Shown: positions 35,849-47,878, counted from the stretch's first letter. The stretch: 64,000 nucleotides of DNA from Favolaschia claudopus (GCA_037176885.1 JAWWNJ010000001.1:744001-808000); one strand, 5' to 3'. A program made the numbers and translations. Notes: generated by a model from the sequence alone, not told the origin.

Positions 35849-38800
35849 GACTAATACGGATGTTCGAGCCGAGCATCACCGTTACGCCAATCCGGCCAAC
35901 TACAATTGTTCGTCAGAATTGACTGTTAGTGTTAGGTACTTTACGAACACACCTGTACGAAGGCCCCGAATTGTACCGCTGTCGAGGTCCTGCAACGAAG
36001 GTAGTCAGTACCTAATGAAGTTGGGTTTGATATCAAAAACTCACCATATCCTTCACCCTGTGACGGCATCATCTCCACCTTCTCAGGCGGCTGCGAATCA
36101 AACCCGAAACGAAAATCGAACGGTTCGTATATAGGCAATAGTCCGAGTTCTTTCGAAGAGAAAGGCAGAGTAAAAAGATGATCTGTTTGCTTGATTGATC
36201 GCGCCAGGTTTTCAAGCTGCTCAATAGGGCTTAATTCCGGTGGACGCTGGTTTGGAGGAAGGGCATCTTGAGCTTCAAAGTCATCCGGGGCCGACCGCTT
36301 TAACTGCGGGTTTGTTTTGGTCGTCATATGACCACTCGCCCTGTCGAATATTTCTCTGACTATGTCGCTGCGAAGAATTAGTCTGTGCTTGGAAAAGCAC
36401 CTATGCGAAAGTAGTACCATTTACGACCAGCAAAAGGATAGCTGCAGAGGAGAGATTGGACGAAATTCGGCAGTGAAAATGAACCAACTCACCGCTTCTC
36501 GTAGAGATGCAAAACGTGCACACACTTCTTGATATCGTTCGCGGCACGAGTAATATCATTTGGTGTCAGTTTCCTTCGACGTCCATCCCACACGTTCAAT
36601 AGCAAGATGACGCAAGCGTCAAACAGCGCGCTCTGTTGTCTCAGCGTTAGCAAGCGTGAAAGAGTCGCACAAAACCATCACCATAGCAAGTGGTTGGTGT
36701 AATACATCGCCACTGCGTACGGCGTGCAACTCCATTACATGCCCGAGAGACCGCGCAGAATTGGCGCAAATGGCCAACGACGGGAACTATACAGCTGATA
36801 AGCGGTAAACGGAAGCAGATTATACTCTACACGAACATTGACAAGGCAATTGTCATTGACGGATGGGATAAATGGTCGATGGATCAATAACTGCACTGTG
36901 AACGAGATTGAAACTTTTCTCTCTTTCAAAGTCACGATGGAAATTTACCGTGATAGTAGTGCATATATCTGCATCGTTGTTTAGCTTCTAGTATGGGCTG
37001 TGCACCGTCGACGTACAAAGAAGCAGACTGATCAAGCCAGATTCCTTCGAGGTTCGCATCCCAGCGGACTATTTAGTGGATCAGCTTGTAATTGAGTATG
37101 GAAAGGCAGATAGGCTTACGGTGATTGGGAACAGAATCTAACCAGCTATTCAAATCCGAACTAGCGGGAATGGATCAACGATGAAAGGTCAGATCCAGTA
37201 TGCACCAACTCACTCGAGCTCTGCAACGATAGCAGGCACGCGTTTTGTGTCTCGCTTGATCCCATACTAATTGCGGTAGGTTGAATCTGAGGCTGAGTAA
37301 AATCAACAGCAGATAGAAATATTTACCAGCGATTCCTGCATCCGTTGATGAATGACCATCAGCTTGAGATACGATCTCATGTAATCTGTTTCTGCCAAGG
37401 TGTTTGACGGTTGTACGAAAGAGTACGGGTGCAGCCAGTATTGATCGTCGACTGCGGCCGGTATATCGACATCGTATTCAGCAGTCGAGGTGACTTTGGG
37501 GCGGCCCAAGAGCGAGTTCATTATCGTGTCCTTTGTTGACCGATCAGCCCGAGAAGTTGATGAAGAATTGCTGGACGAACGACGGTGATCAAAACCCAGA
37601 ATGCTCGTTTCAGAAGCTCGCCTTCGACCCTGGAACCAGTGTTATATCGGCTGAGCCGGTGCGCTCCCATTTCCTGGGCTGTCCGAATTCCGAGGCAGGA
37701 TAATGTCCACGCTTGGCGGGCGTTGGTGGTCCCAGTAAGAAAGACGAGTGAAAGCTGATCGACAAGAAGTCAGGATCGCAAAGTGCATAGACAGAATGAT
37801 TTACGCAGATCACTTGTAACTTGTAAATCCATCGGAAGGACGTCGAAGGCGGCGAGATGGCAATTCGCAGAGGTTGTGCTTGGTTAAACCACTTCCAGCC
37901 GGCACTGTGCACCGGGTCTCCACTTGACGCGAGCACTCGCGGATCATCTGAAAGCCTGTCATTCGAAGTTGACTTGCGAGCGAGAAAAGCAGCATAGAGG
38001 TTACCTTGAAGCCAGTGCACATACGACAAGAACCACGGCACCAAAATAAGGATCACGCAGGTGTTCTCCGTCTGCTAATGCAGCACGGAAAGTCATAGAA
38101 TGCAAGATAAATATAAGCGGATTTAATCGCTTGAAGTCTAGCAACGAAAACAGAATCGGTTTTTGGCTGTCACAATCGAACATGACTGACATATGTCAAC
38201 AAGGTCTTGTAGAAGGTCATCATCGGGAAACGATTGTACAGGGACCGTTTGCACTGGGCCTTTTTGCCACTGTTGAAAGTTAGATGGAAATGGAGCGAGA
38301 AAATTTGCCAACCGTGTAAGAAACCCAGAACTCGGGTCTCTGCGCGTCGAATGTGTACGTCTCGCCTGCATATTGCAGAGCTTCTCGAATGAAATTCATT
38401 GAGCTAGACATGCCGAAAAATCGATAATTGTCGTCGGCGCCAGAAAGAGGGACCCGCAACGACAATCTGCGAAGTGGATCGTGGATATTCGGGTCGACCA
38501 GAACTCCGTCAATGGAGACTTGACCATCGTCAGAGGAATCATCTGTTTTGTCGGAAGCGTTTCCGGGAGCCACGTACGGCTCAGAAGCGGCCAAGAGCTC
38601 CTCTAGGTTGCGAGCATATTTCGCTATGTCGATCAATATCTGGTATAGCACAGTGGGGTCATTGGAAGGAACATATGCCTGCGTTTGTGAGAGAATCGCG
38701 GCAACATGTTCCCTGCAATTCTTGTAGTTCACTTTGGAGCTACTTTCCTGCCAGTGCGTCGGAAATGTAAGCGGATACAATAAATTGATTTATTTGTTAC

Positions 38801-39053
38801 GAACCTTGGAAACATAGAGATGAGTGCATTGAGTTTTTAGTTGGGTACAATTGGTGCATTTCTCGCCCGGTCGCTCGGCACTGTCGCCTGCAAGCAATTG
38901 AGTCCAAATTTCGAAAGAAAAATTCGAGTCTTCCTTACATCGCACTTTACGTTTTCTACAAATATCGCAAGCTCCCTGCAGTCTCTTTCTCTTCTCTTTA
39001 GGGGCCGATTCCTTGTCGCCTTCCTCGATGTTTCGCGGTGGAACAGAGGACAT
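35849..39053 (-). CDS. Zn2Cys6 transcription factor ZnB (fungal_trans domain)
   Basis: Paralog of ZnA, ZnC and ZnD on the opposite strand. It starts MSSVPPRNIEEGDKES and has a basic run KEKRKRLQG before the zinc cluster CDICRKRKVRCDSAE...KCTNCTQLKTQC (x2, x6, x9, x2, x6 spacing). Only one intron (38888-38938) interrupts the cluster, at the point where the other paralogs have the intron after their microexon. The linker has CREHVAAILSQTQAYVPS and IAKYARNLEELLA. The fungal_trans region includes LNPLIFILHSMTF, YFGAVVLVVCALASR, LSCLGIRTAQEMGAH, KRAFWVLIT and DTIMNSLLGRP. Near the C-terminus LPFSSKELGLLPIYEPFDF matches the LTEELGRLPVYxSF box of the paralogs. The last short exon ends SWPDWRNGDARLEHPY with TAG at 35851-35849. 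All joins keep frame, so it looks intact. It is the most diverged of the four. Confidence 0.83.
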
Positions 39054-40302
39054 GATGGTACTAACAGAAAGTTGGTAAGCACGCTTCCGTGATGGCCGAA
39101 ATGGAAATGATCACGATCAAAGTGACTGCAGTCAAGGCAAACACCTCTTCTGGCTTACCGCAATTTTCTGGGTCATTCTCCTCACTACGTGAGCTCTTTT
39201 GTACCCGGCAAGTCATTCCATGCAAAACAACGACCAGTTGAGGACCAGCCAAGCGTGCTTGACTCGGATAAAAATGGAAAACAAAAAGTAGCTGAACGTC
39301 CAGGATCGTTTGAACGGCTTCTTCAACTTACCCCGCATCGCACTGCACTAATTCAACGGACCCCGGTCGGCCATTAAGGCCAACGTCATAGTCCTCGGTA
39401 CGAAGATCCCACCGCCGCGCCTGAGCATAGCTTTTCGACGTCCTTGAATTTTGCACTGCCCAAAGCTTACGGGTTTATTTTTGAAGGTGAGCTGGATAAG
39501 GAACACAGGATTGACCATGGGATTCAGCGATGTTTCCGACTCAGACTTGCGCTTTCCCCTTCTCCTCCAACTCGGACGTAGGAATTGTACCCATCGTCGA
39601 CGTCGATCACGAATTTATTTGTTGGATACTTGGATCCAAATATTCGTTGTGCAGGCGCACGTCCGACTGTCGTTCACTCATCCCAGTCCGGGGGTGACTC
39701 TTTTTGTGGAAGAACGATGCCTCGACGCTCGTTGAAAGAATCAAATTTTGTTCATTATTATTCAAAGGTCGAGATTGATTGCAAAACTGGGCCTTGCAGA
39801 TATCAAACCGGAACTTGGATCCTCTGAGATGAAGTTCGTTAACGAGGTACAGTCGCATCTGCTTTCAGCACCATCATGTCTAACCTCACTCCTCAATTCA
39901 CAGCGCAGCCACTATTCGGGCATCTGTGGACGATAGCTAACCAGTGTTCATTACATTCAGGCTGTGCCCAACGGAACACATAAATTCGGACGCAAAAACC
40001 TTCCGCCCCTTCGTTTCCCCGATTTTTACACGGTTCCGGTGTAGGGGATCATCCATGCACTGTACATGCAACAATAAACCTCCATTTCAGGGACAAAGGA
40101 GGACAAAGGTCACAACAATCTGAATACCCATCATCCATCGTGAGCATATTTTTAACACATGCCGAAACCTAATTTAGACAATTCCGAATGCGCGAAATTG
40201 ACTTTTGGTCAGCTAACAAGTGCAAGATGTGCAATTCTCCGCTGAGCTAGCGTTGGTATTGATCTTCTTCAACTTAGTTGCGCATGATATCGTCGCGAAA
40301 TC
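39054..40302. other. Intergenic, ZnB promoter side
   Basis: Upstream of the minus-strand ZnB and of a small plus-strand gene. No convincing frame or repeat seen. Promoters for both neighbours should lie here. Confidence 0.45.
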
Positions 40303-40747
40303 ATGGATTCTCCGCTATCCGGAGTAGGGAATAGCCTTGGAATCAACTTGGAATACTCTCAGTCGTTTTTGTCTGGGATACTAGATTCCCTGAATGCGTA
40401 CGATCGCGGGATGATTTCATGCAGGACGAATGTAATGGACAAGTATAACCTCGACCGGTTGTTGCTTACGACTCACTTCATTCATTCATCGCATCACTTA
40501 CTCACGGAACAACTCTGGGCGCGTCGGGCATCCCACTGGAAGTAAGTTTCAAGCTTTGTTCTACTTCTGGATGTGAACTCGAATTATCGTTTCTAGATGC
40601 CGCGCATGGATTTCCCAACGAGGCGCCGACAAGCTGATCATCCAAACGGACAACTCTCACGATCGGTTGTTGCGGAGAAGCATCGAGGTGCTGGGCTGCC
40701 TCTTCAGCGCTGATGAGCCGTTACTGTCGTCCTCAAGCAACCAATAG
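40303..40747 (+). CDS. Small two-exon orphan gene
   Basis: ATG at 40303 opens an 80-codon exon (MDSPLSGVGNSLGINLEYSQ, then LNAYDRGMISCRTNVMDKYN and LLTTHFIHSSHHLL). A clean intron follows, GTAAGT at about 40542 to TTTCTAG at about 40597. The second exon continues in frame (CRAWISQRGADKLIIQT, HDRLLRRSIEVLGCLFS) to TAG at 40745. The predicted product is about 129 residues, with no signal peptide, membrane segment or domain that I recognise. The donor and acceptor are textbook, which supports a real gene. A further frame at 40874-41086 (SVFDMTGTFYKNFGIAQ) may belong to the same locus or to another small gene. Confidence 0.45.
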
Positions 40748-41527
40748 ACATCTACAATTAAAGTTACAAGTCCGCTTCACTGCATCAATTTTCGTCGGTC
40801 CCAGCGAACGAAAGGTTTGTTTGTTTGTGGGTCCCGCATTGAATTTCCTGATCCGTTAAACAGACTTTGAAAGGTGTCATGTCGTTTTGGTAGGCTGTTC
40901 ATCTGCTTATTCTGTGAAAATTGTCATTTCATCAATACCTCAGTCTTTGACATGACAGGCACATTCTACAAAAACTTCGGGATCGCCCAAGGAGCATTTA
41001 GCCGGCCGATCCTATACACACTGGCGGAGCTTTTTGAGGCACTGCAGCATCGCCTTAAGCGCCCATCGGACATCCTCAAGGAATGACGTGGTATATTGAT
41101 GCGATTGTTGATCGGAGAGCTGTCGCCGTGGACGGATCAGCGCTCGGTCCTTTTTCTTTGATCTTTCCGACCAACGAAAATCCCGCCCTTTGGAGGCGGG
41201 GATGACTTGCCGGCCCCGAAAATGCTCAGGAAAGGATTCCGGAATACATCAGGAAAGTAAAATGAATTACTTGGCTGGGTACATAATTGATCGGTTCGTC
41301 CTCCATGTGGATCACAATATCGGCGTGGGCTTACATGTTGAGCGCATCCAGCGTGTACGCGGTTGCTGCTGGTACTGCCGCTGCCAGCGAAAGCAGCATG
41401 GCTATCAGGGCATTACGGGAAAGAAGGCTCGGTAGTCGGTATTTTCACGTAAAGCACTGCATCCATGATGATGCGCCCCCTCCGACCCTGATGCTGTGCT
41501 CGGCTAAGCCCCCACCGCCATGCCCGC

Positions 41528-41534
41528 TATAAAG
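41528..41534 (+). promoter_or_regulatory. TATA box of bZIP gene
   Basis: TATAAAG lies 126 bp before the bZIP ATG in a position suited to a core promoter. No ATG occurs between it and the start codon. Confidence 0.5.
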
Positions 41535-41613
41535 GACTCATTTGGACGTTTATTGCAGTCATCCCATCTCATCCCCTCTTCTAGAAGGTCTCCGCCGACC
41601 CGTGGACCCTTCT

Positions 41614-41620
41614 TGACTCA
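41614..41620 (+). promoter_or_regulatory. GCN4/AP-1 type site TGACTCA
   Basis: A perfect palindromic TGACTCA sits about 34 bp before the start codon of a GCN4-type bZIP gene. This is the classic binding site of the family, so self-regulation is possible. Because it lies downstream of the TATA box it may be in the transcribed leader, which weakens the inference. Confidence 0.35.
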
Positions 41621-41653
41621 CACCTCCTAAACGCAAACTTAAACGCCCAGCTC

Positions 41654-42211
41654 ATGTCGAATATGTACACCTACCCACAACAACTCGACTACTCTATGCA
41701 GGGCGTTAATCCTGCTTTCTACGCCCAGTCCGGACATTACTCCACTGGCAGCCCCCCCTCCCCGCCGTCGCACCTTAACATGGTCGGTCCTCAGCGGACC
41801 CACCCCTCGATTGCCATCAGGAAACGGTACCCCGACAACATGGTTCCCATCTCGGAGGCACCCACACAACCACGGAACTACGCTTCCCCTTCCATGACCT
41901 CCCGCAAAGACGTCCCCGCTTTCTTCTCCCAACGGCGGTCACTATCTCAGCCCTCTGATGAGGAGGAGGATGAGCTCACCGAGGAGCCATTAGCTCCGAA
42001 CGCTACCGACCAGGAGAAGATTGAGTACAAGCGGCGGCAGAATACGCTCGCTGCTCGTCGGAGTCGGAAACGCAAATTAATGCACCAGCAGCATCTGGAG
42101 GAGGCGGTCGAGCGGTTAACACGGGAGAAGGAGATCTGGAAAACGCGGGCGCTGACGCTCAGCAACCTCCTGCGGAGCCATGGGATCACTTGCCCTGACT
42201 TCCACGACTAA
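41654..42211 (+). CDS. GCN4/CPC1-type bZIP transcription factor
   Basis: Single-exon gene for a 185-residue basic leucine-zipper protein. The N-terminal half is Pro/Ser/Tyr-rich and contains an acidic run (SDEEEDELTEEPLAP) that could activate transcription. The basic region RRQNTLAARRSRKRKLMHQ (residues about 128-146) has the N-x7-R core (NTLAARRSR) of the GCN4 class. The zipper follows with heptad positions L, V, L, W and L over EEAVERLTREKEIWKTR and TLSNLLRSHG. The position of the bZIP at the extreme C-terminus fits GCN4/cpc-1 regulators of amino-acid biosynthesis. The start is supported by the upstream TATA box and a leader without ATGs, so the uORF translational control known for yeast GCN4 is not visible. 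Confidence 0.85.
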   Translation: MSNMYTYPQQLDYSMQGVNPAFYAQSGHYSTGSPPSPPSHLNMVGPQRTHPSIAIRKRYPDNMVPISEAPTQPRNYASPSMTSRKDVPAFFSQRRSLSQPSDEEEDELTEEPLAPNATDQEKIEYKRRQNTLAARRSRKRKLMHQQHLEEAVERLTREKEIWKTRALTLSNLLRSHGITCPDFHD

Positions 42212-44106
42212 ACTCGACCAAACCACCCAACGTTCGACATTTGTCTACCCTCCCCCTCACCACTGCCGACATCGCCATTTCAACGCTGTACTGTAGTCAC
42301 GGATATACACCTCCGCCGCTGTATTCCTACCTTTCACCCGCGTGCCGACGTCCGACATGTGCGTACATGCTCCCTTCGTCTTCCATGCAACTTGAACTGA
42401 CCACTGCTTTTCCTCTTGCAGACTCGTCTATACGATATGTTAAAGCCGAGACGATCGTGCCACTGCCAACAACCAGGCTGAAAGCAGCCTTGACCCTAAT
42501 ACCATATCCTCGCCTCGTTTCGACTTCTACCTCGTCGCTGCCATCATTGCGATTCAAAATTATATTTGTTTACAGTGTTTTTTGTTGTATTTGCATAGTC
42601 TCGGACCACCCATCATCTGTATTTACTATCCGCATACATTGATTTTTTTTTTCGGGATCTTGTGGGGATGTTGAATCCCAATTCCAATTACTCCAGCCTC
42701 AAGTCGCTCACCTCAAGTTTTTCGGGTCCGACACTTTAAGTTTCGCGGACAATCAAGCGAAGGGGGCGTCGGGCGCGATGCGCCATTGTCTCCGGTCTGA
42801 AGCTGATTAGATCGCCCATCGTAAGGCGGACCCGCCGTCAGATAAGGATGTGCGCATTTTGACTCGACCTTATCGTTCGACCGTTTTGATTCGACGGAGA
42901 ACCCACAAGCCCTGGAACGAGGATCCTACCTGGGTCGCGGCGTTCGGGATGTAGATGGGAAGCGGCTGAACGGAAGAACGGAAATTGCGGGCAGACCACC
43001 CAATCTAGATCTTCTCGCGTGCATACCCGGGCCCGATTCAGTTGTTGGTTGAGGTTCTGTCCAATCTTCGGAAAAAAGTGACACATTTGGAAATCTTTGC
43101 ATGATACAGCTGTTCATTATTATGTTTGCACAGCAAACGCATTGATATCTATATCGATATCGATATAATTGGTGCGATTCGGCGCCGCGGGGACTGGTGT
43201 ATCCATACAGAACTTCAAACTGGAGCGACACAGCATGAAATCAACTCAAATGGCACAATGAGTGAGTAGCTGGCGCTCGTAGTGGGCTTCTTCTCGGCAG
43301 CCATCAGCGTCTCAAACTATGTTTTCGACGAATTGGACTCGGTTACGTAATTTCAACACAACACCTTCTAAATCGGGACGTTGGCGTTGAGTTCCATATA
43401 TGGGTCTGAGGATTTTTTCCAGCGAGAACAGTTGAAGACAGGAAGAAATCAGGTAGCATAGATGAATATCTCCTAAAATCTTTGCATGCCTTTTCTGTCA
43501 GTCTCGACAGTGCTGAATGAAAAATGCATAGCCTGCCAGTGCTACTCTGCGACTGGCAGACACTGGCAGCTGGAGCAGCGCCGCAGCGATATAAGTACGT
43601 TGGAAGGAAGCTGAATTTACAGTGCACCACTAGCGCTATCATTAGCGCAACCGCGGAAAGTAGGATCATGGTATTAGTCCCCAAAGAACAGCCACACTTG
43701 CTATTTTCATCCCTCAGATGTTGTGATTCGGAGAGAAATGGCTATGAAACTGAGTGGCAGAGCAGGACAGGCAACTTACGCTTGACGTACAACGACAGGG
43801 TAAACATACATAGGTATACGTATGTACATCATGAACTTTGTGCGGGATTGCCCTGGGAAGTTGCAAGTGAGAAGAGAAAAATTGCCGGGTCGGAGAAGCC
43901 ATTCAAGCTATCTGTGCGGTGCTTTGTTAACTCCATTATGCTGTATTTCGCCATCCCATAATCGACGACGCGTCGCGTCCAAAGGTGTCCAAGTGCCACG
44001 TGACCGCGATACCCGTCGTTCCTTTTTAGTCCTTTTTCCTCCCAACCACCACAACCGATCCACCACGTCTCCCCCGGATCTAGGTTTTGTAGCGTCTCTT
44101 CGGTGA
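42212..44106. other. Intergenic between bZIP and aminopeptidase
   Basis: bZIP 3' flank followed by about 1.5 kb with no convincing gene. A short ATCGATATCGATAT palindromic run lies at about 43150-43165. The aminopeptidase promoter should lie within the last few hundred bases. Confidence 0.45.
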
Positions 44107-46523
44107 ATGAATCTACGCACGAAGACTGCAATATCCAGAATTGCCGTACAACTCAACCGTCGAAAAATGACCACGAATGCATCGGTGCAGCCGTTTGACC
44201 CCAAATCCCCGTCCAAGGCTGCCAGCGAACTCTGGTCTACCTCCAGCGCTAAGCCTCTCAAAGTCGGAACTACCCGCGTACTATTTCAAGACAAAATCAC
44301 AGCACTTTCATCGCTCGGGCCAGATTTTGCCACGAAGAAGGGAGATGCCAGACGTGAGCTTGTTCGGCGAGCAGTCGGGAATGGCGTCAGAGAAATCTCT
44401 CGTGTGGCGGATGAAGTCACGGAAGTGGTCGTGGATGCCTCGTCAGATCCTCACGCAGCGGGTGAGCAGCTATCGACTCGTACTCTCTTTTAGCTGAGAT
44501 ACCCTTCAAGCCGTTGCGGCGCATTTAGCGCTCTATAACTTCACCCTCAAGACCGACCCTCCGTCGGCTTTCAATCCCAGTCTCAAGGACCCGCTCCCGG
44601 AAAAAGTGACACTGAAGCCCCTGGATGCATCAAAGGAATGGGACCATGGTGTGATATACGCCAAGGCTCAGAATCTCGCTCGGACAGTAAGCGCTCACAA
44701 TTCTGGGCCTCGTTTTTATCGCTCAGCGACTCGGCTCTAGCTGATGGAACTACCGGGAAACATGATGACACCGACAATATTCTGCCAGCGTGCACAAAAG
44801 GAATTTGCGGGAATCGAGAACGTCGAGCTCTTTGTGCGAGATGAAAGTGCATCTAGTTATTTCTGTCGTTGATAGCACGGCTGACTCCTGATCAGCTTGG
44901 GCGGCACAGAAGGGAATGGTATGTCTTGCCACAATATGTGATGTATAGCTGATTGTTTCTCCAGCGCACCTTCCTCTCAGTTACTAATGGCAGTGCCGAA
45001 CCCGCCAAGTTTCTAGAAATGTGGGTAATTTCTGGCTCTTGTATGTTCCTGAGAGCTCAGATAACTTCCGTTCGCTAGTCACTACAAAGGCGCGCCCACG
45101 CCAGACGCAAAACCACTTGTACTCGTCGGCAAAGGTATGGTATGCAACGCTTTTCGTCCTAGTCAAGCTGACGACGACTTACAGGCATTACCTTTGACAC
45201 GGGAGGAATCAGCATCAAGTCGGCGACCGTGAGTCGCATTTCTCGTGCTGCGCTGAAATGAACGCCTTCCAGGACATGAAACTGATGCGAGGAGACATGG
45301 GTATGTATGCGCCCAGTCATCATACAATCCATTTCTAACTTCGTGCAGGTGGAGCCGCTGCAGTTGTCGCCGCAGCCCTCGCAATCGCGCAGCTCAAACT
45401 CCCGTGCGTCTGCGTCCCCAGCTCCCTCGCTTCATCCAGCCAGGAATATTAATATCAATCCCACCGCCCACGCAGAATCAACGTCATCGTCCTGACGCCC
45501 CTCGCGGAGAACATGCCCAGCGGATCCGCGACCAAGCCTGGAGACATGTGAGCCACGCTGCTATTTTCCTCGCCTTGCCGCGTTTGTCTTGTCTGACGAA
45601 CAAGTATGATAGAATTTACGCGATGAATGGCAAATCGGTAGAGGTAGACAATACCGACGCCGAGGGTCGACTCGTTCTCTCTGGTCTGCCTCAGTTTCTT
45701 CCTCCCTCTTCGCTGCACGCTCATTTGATGCTCAGACGCCATCTACTACGGCTCCAGCGAATTCAATCCCCATACGCTAATCGACGTCGCCACCCTCACC
45801 TCGTACGTCCTCACAATTTAATTCAGTATGAGGGTCTTTGAACATACTCACAGCGCAATGGACTTTGCCCTCGGCGAAGTCTTCACCGGGGTCTTCACTG
45901 TCTGTCCTCTCTCTCTCCATCTCCATCTCCTCACCCTCCCTCCTTCAAAACCTGACACTTCCTCATCAACCTTCGTTAGAACTCCGACGCGCTCTGGAAA
46001 CGCCTACACGCCGCAGGGGAGACGGAATACGACCGGCTCTGGCGGATGCCCCTCGACGAGGACTACGGGCCGCAGATTTACTCCTCCAACGCGGACCTTC
46101 AGAATGTATGTATCTTCTTATTCCTTCTTCCTGTCTCCTCCAATGGCGAACGAGTGTTATAAGAGTCGCTGACCGCCTGCCCGCAGAGCGGAGGCAAACC
46201 CGCCGGCGCATGCACCGCTGCGCTTTTCCTGAAAGCTTTCGTGCATAATTTGCAGCCCACGGATGGGTCTGAAGGGGTCGAGTGGGCTCATATTGACATT
46301 GCGGGGACGATGGAGGTGCGTACTGCCTGTCTGTGGATATCTTGCGATATTGGGCTAAGTGAATGGAATTGCTTTAGGCGACGCGTCCCACTGCGTATTT
46401 GGGGCGTGGCATGACGGGGAGCTCTGTTCGGTGAGTCTTGCCTCCGGGGAGGGGGTGTTTTTGCTGACGAATGGCGATTGTAGCGCGTTGATTGAGTATG
46501 CGCGGCGGCTTGCGGCTCAGTGA
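44107..46523 (+). CDS. Leucyl aminopeptidase, M17 family
   Basis: Zinc/manganese metallopeptidase removing N-terminal residues from peptides; usually hexameric and cytosolic. The start MNLRTKTAISRIAVQLNRRK is basic and hydroxylated, so a mitochondrial presequence is possible; a second Met (MTTNASVQPFD) could start a cytosolic form. Key motifs: ELPGNMMTPTIFCQRA, FLSVTNGSAEPAKFLEIHY, the metal-binding LVGKGITFDTGGISIK, TDMKLMRGDMGGAA and the M17 signature NTDAEGRL (about 45649-45672). The C-terminal part has LIDVATLTSAMDFALG, PLDEDYGPQI, SSNADLQNSGGKPAG, WAHIDIAG and ALIEYARRLAAQ, with TGA at 46521. About ten short introns join in frame, and all metal ligands expected for the family are present. 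Length is typical. Confidence 0.92.
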
Positions 46524-46689
46524 GCACAAAGCAGTCAAGGATGGGTTGCAGCTGCGGAGGGTGTGAGTTTGCTCTAGTGCTGCGAGGATCAGCGGATTGT
46601 GGACCCAGAGATGTGGTATATGGTTATGGTATATGGTTGTGGTCAAGCGTCGTATCTGTATCGCTGAGGGAGCATCTGATATACAGCCT
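46524..46689. other. 3' flank of aminopeptidase
   Basis: Short non-coding spacer with a GTATATGGTTATG/GTATATGGTTGTG tandem repeat at about 46617-46641. Confidence 0.4.
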
Positions 46690-46990
46690 CGAGAGGATAC
46701 AGTCATGTTACTATCGACGATGTCGCGCGGAAGATTCGAAGCGTCGGGCTCTGGAGGGACAGGCATGGCAATGAGGGATGCTGTTATTCGCAGATGACGA
46801 TCGGAGGTGTCGCCACAGTTGAGGGTTGTTGAGAATGGAGACGGTGCTGCCGTCGAGGAAGGCTGCGCTTCTGAGGGAGAGCGACAGGTCGGTAAGGATC
46901 CGCTTGTGGGTTGGTCTCTTATTGGGGCCGCGGTCATGGGGGGAGGTGCTAGTGGCTGGGGGAAGGATGTTGCAAGAATTAGAGCGTTAA
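46690..46990 (-). pseudogene. Broken last-exon copy of the membrane-protein gene at 50995-51609
   Basis: The reverse strand resembles exon 2 of the gene at 50995-51609. It keeps the acceptor-like CCCCAG|CCACTAGC, then NKRPTHKRILTDLSLSLRSAAFLD in one frame and HLRITASLIAMPVPPEPDAS, PRDIVDS in another. The first exon with the membrane segment is not found next to it. The frame change and missing exon mark it as a relic. It lies on the left side of the copy B F-box segment, and the intact gene lies on its right side in the same orientation. Confidence 0.62.
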
Positions 46991-47326
46991 GATGGCTCGA
47001 ACTCCGAAGCTTGAAGATGTGGTCAATGCACGCGAAGATAAGTTCAACGCGCGCAGACAACTTCAGCCATTATGGTGTCTTTGTCGCCTCGATTATATGC
47101 CGCCGCGCGAATATAAACGGTGCAATTCTTGAGGACCTTTATCGCCCGTTCAGGACAATTCTCAATAATTGCATCACTTACGAGGCCGCCTCCATGGACG
47201 TTGAATCGTAATGACCTATGTTTGCCTTGTACGACGGGCATGTACGCACGCAGCAAACTGGGCTATCGCTGGGGCGAATTGGATTAGTTTGAATGAAGAG
47301 AGAAGAGCTGAAATCAATTTAAAGGG
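46991..47326. other. Left flank of copy B segment
   Basis: No gene seen. It separates the relic at 46690-46990 from the 3' end of the unknown gene of copy B, and may hold the duplication breakpoint. Confidence 0.35.
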
Positions 47327-47878
47327 ACGTACTCTCTTGTAGAGTTGGAATAGGTTCCACGAGATCCCAGAGATCCTTGTTTTCCGAGATGACTCTGGAC
47401 ACCTCTGATCGCAGGAACGATGCTACTGTTCATGGAGTTGAGAATTGCCTCCGTCAACGAACATTCAGAGGCATACCTGCAAGGTGGGTATAATAAGGGA
47501 TTGTTCTTTTCTCGCAGTCGGTCAAAGGGACATCTGCGTATTTTCCATATCGATCGTACCACGTCGCCTGATCCTCCTCCGAAAGAGAGGAAAGCCTTTG
47601 ATAGATGGAATCCCCATCTTTGTGTTTTTCAAAGTAGGGAAAAAAGGAAGTGGCAAAGAGGTATCCCTGTCGAACGTTTCCGTCGTACAGAGGTATGATT
47701 TCGTACTTGTATCGCCACATGAGCGCGAAAACGAGATCGGAGTTCCCTCCGTTTTTCAGTCTGAACTGCTCGTCGCAGGCGCCGCGAGCTATCTGCTCGA
47801 GTTCGTGTGTGTGAACACGAAGCCGGTAGCGTATACTGTGACGCCTCGGCGAAGCTCGTACTGGCGATCTGAGGGCAT
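47327..47878 (-). pseudogene. Unknown fungal gene, copy B, frame-broken
   Basis: Inverted copy of the gene at 3753-4435. It starts at 47878 (MPSDRQYELRRGVTVYATGF) and carries GACDEQFRLKNGGNSDLVFA, YDGNVRQGYLFATSFFPY, TWYDRYGKYADVPLTD and YYTHLAG, an intron, then FLRSEVSRVISENKDLWD. The main body is open in one frame, but the first 25 codons are in another. The shift falls in an (AC)n run near 47805 (ACACACACGAAC) and leads to an early TAG. Copy A is intact at this point but broken 30 codons later. Thus the two copies carry different lesions. Divergent from the F-box gene starting at 47998. Confidence 0.6.

Larger units (their letters stand above)
40748..41653. other. Intergenic and bZIP promoter
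   Basis: Contains a small uncertain frame (40874-41086, ending RLKRPSDILKE) and the bZIP promoter. Nothing else is recognisable. Confidence 0.4.

Noticed and set aside
46374..47060. 228-codon minus-strand frame taken as a whole gene
   Set aside because: Only about 300 bases resemble the membrane-protein exon, with a frame change inside; the ends run antisense to the aminopeptidase and into unrelated DNA.
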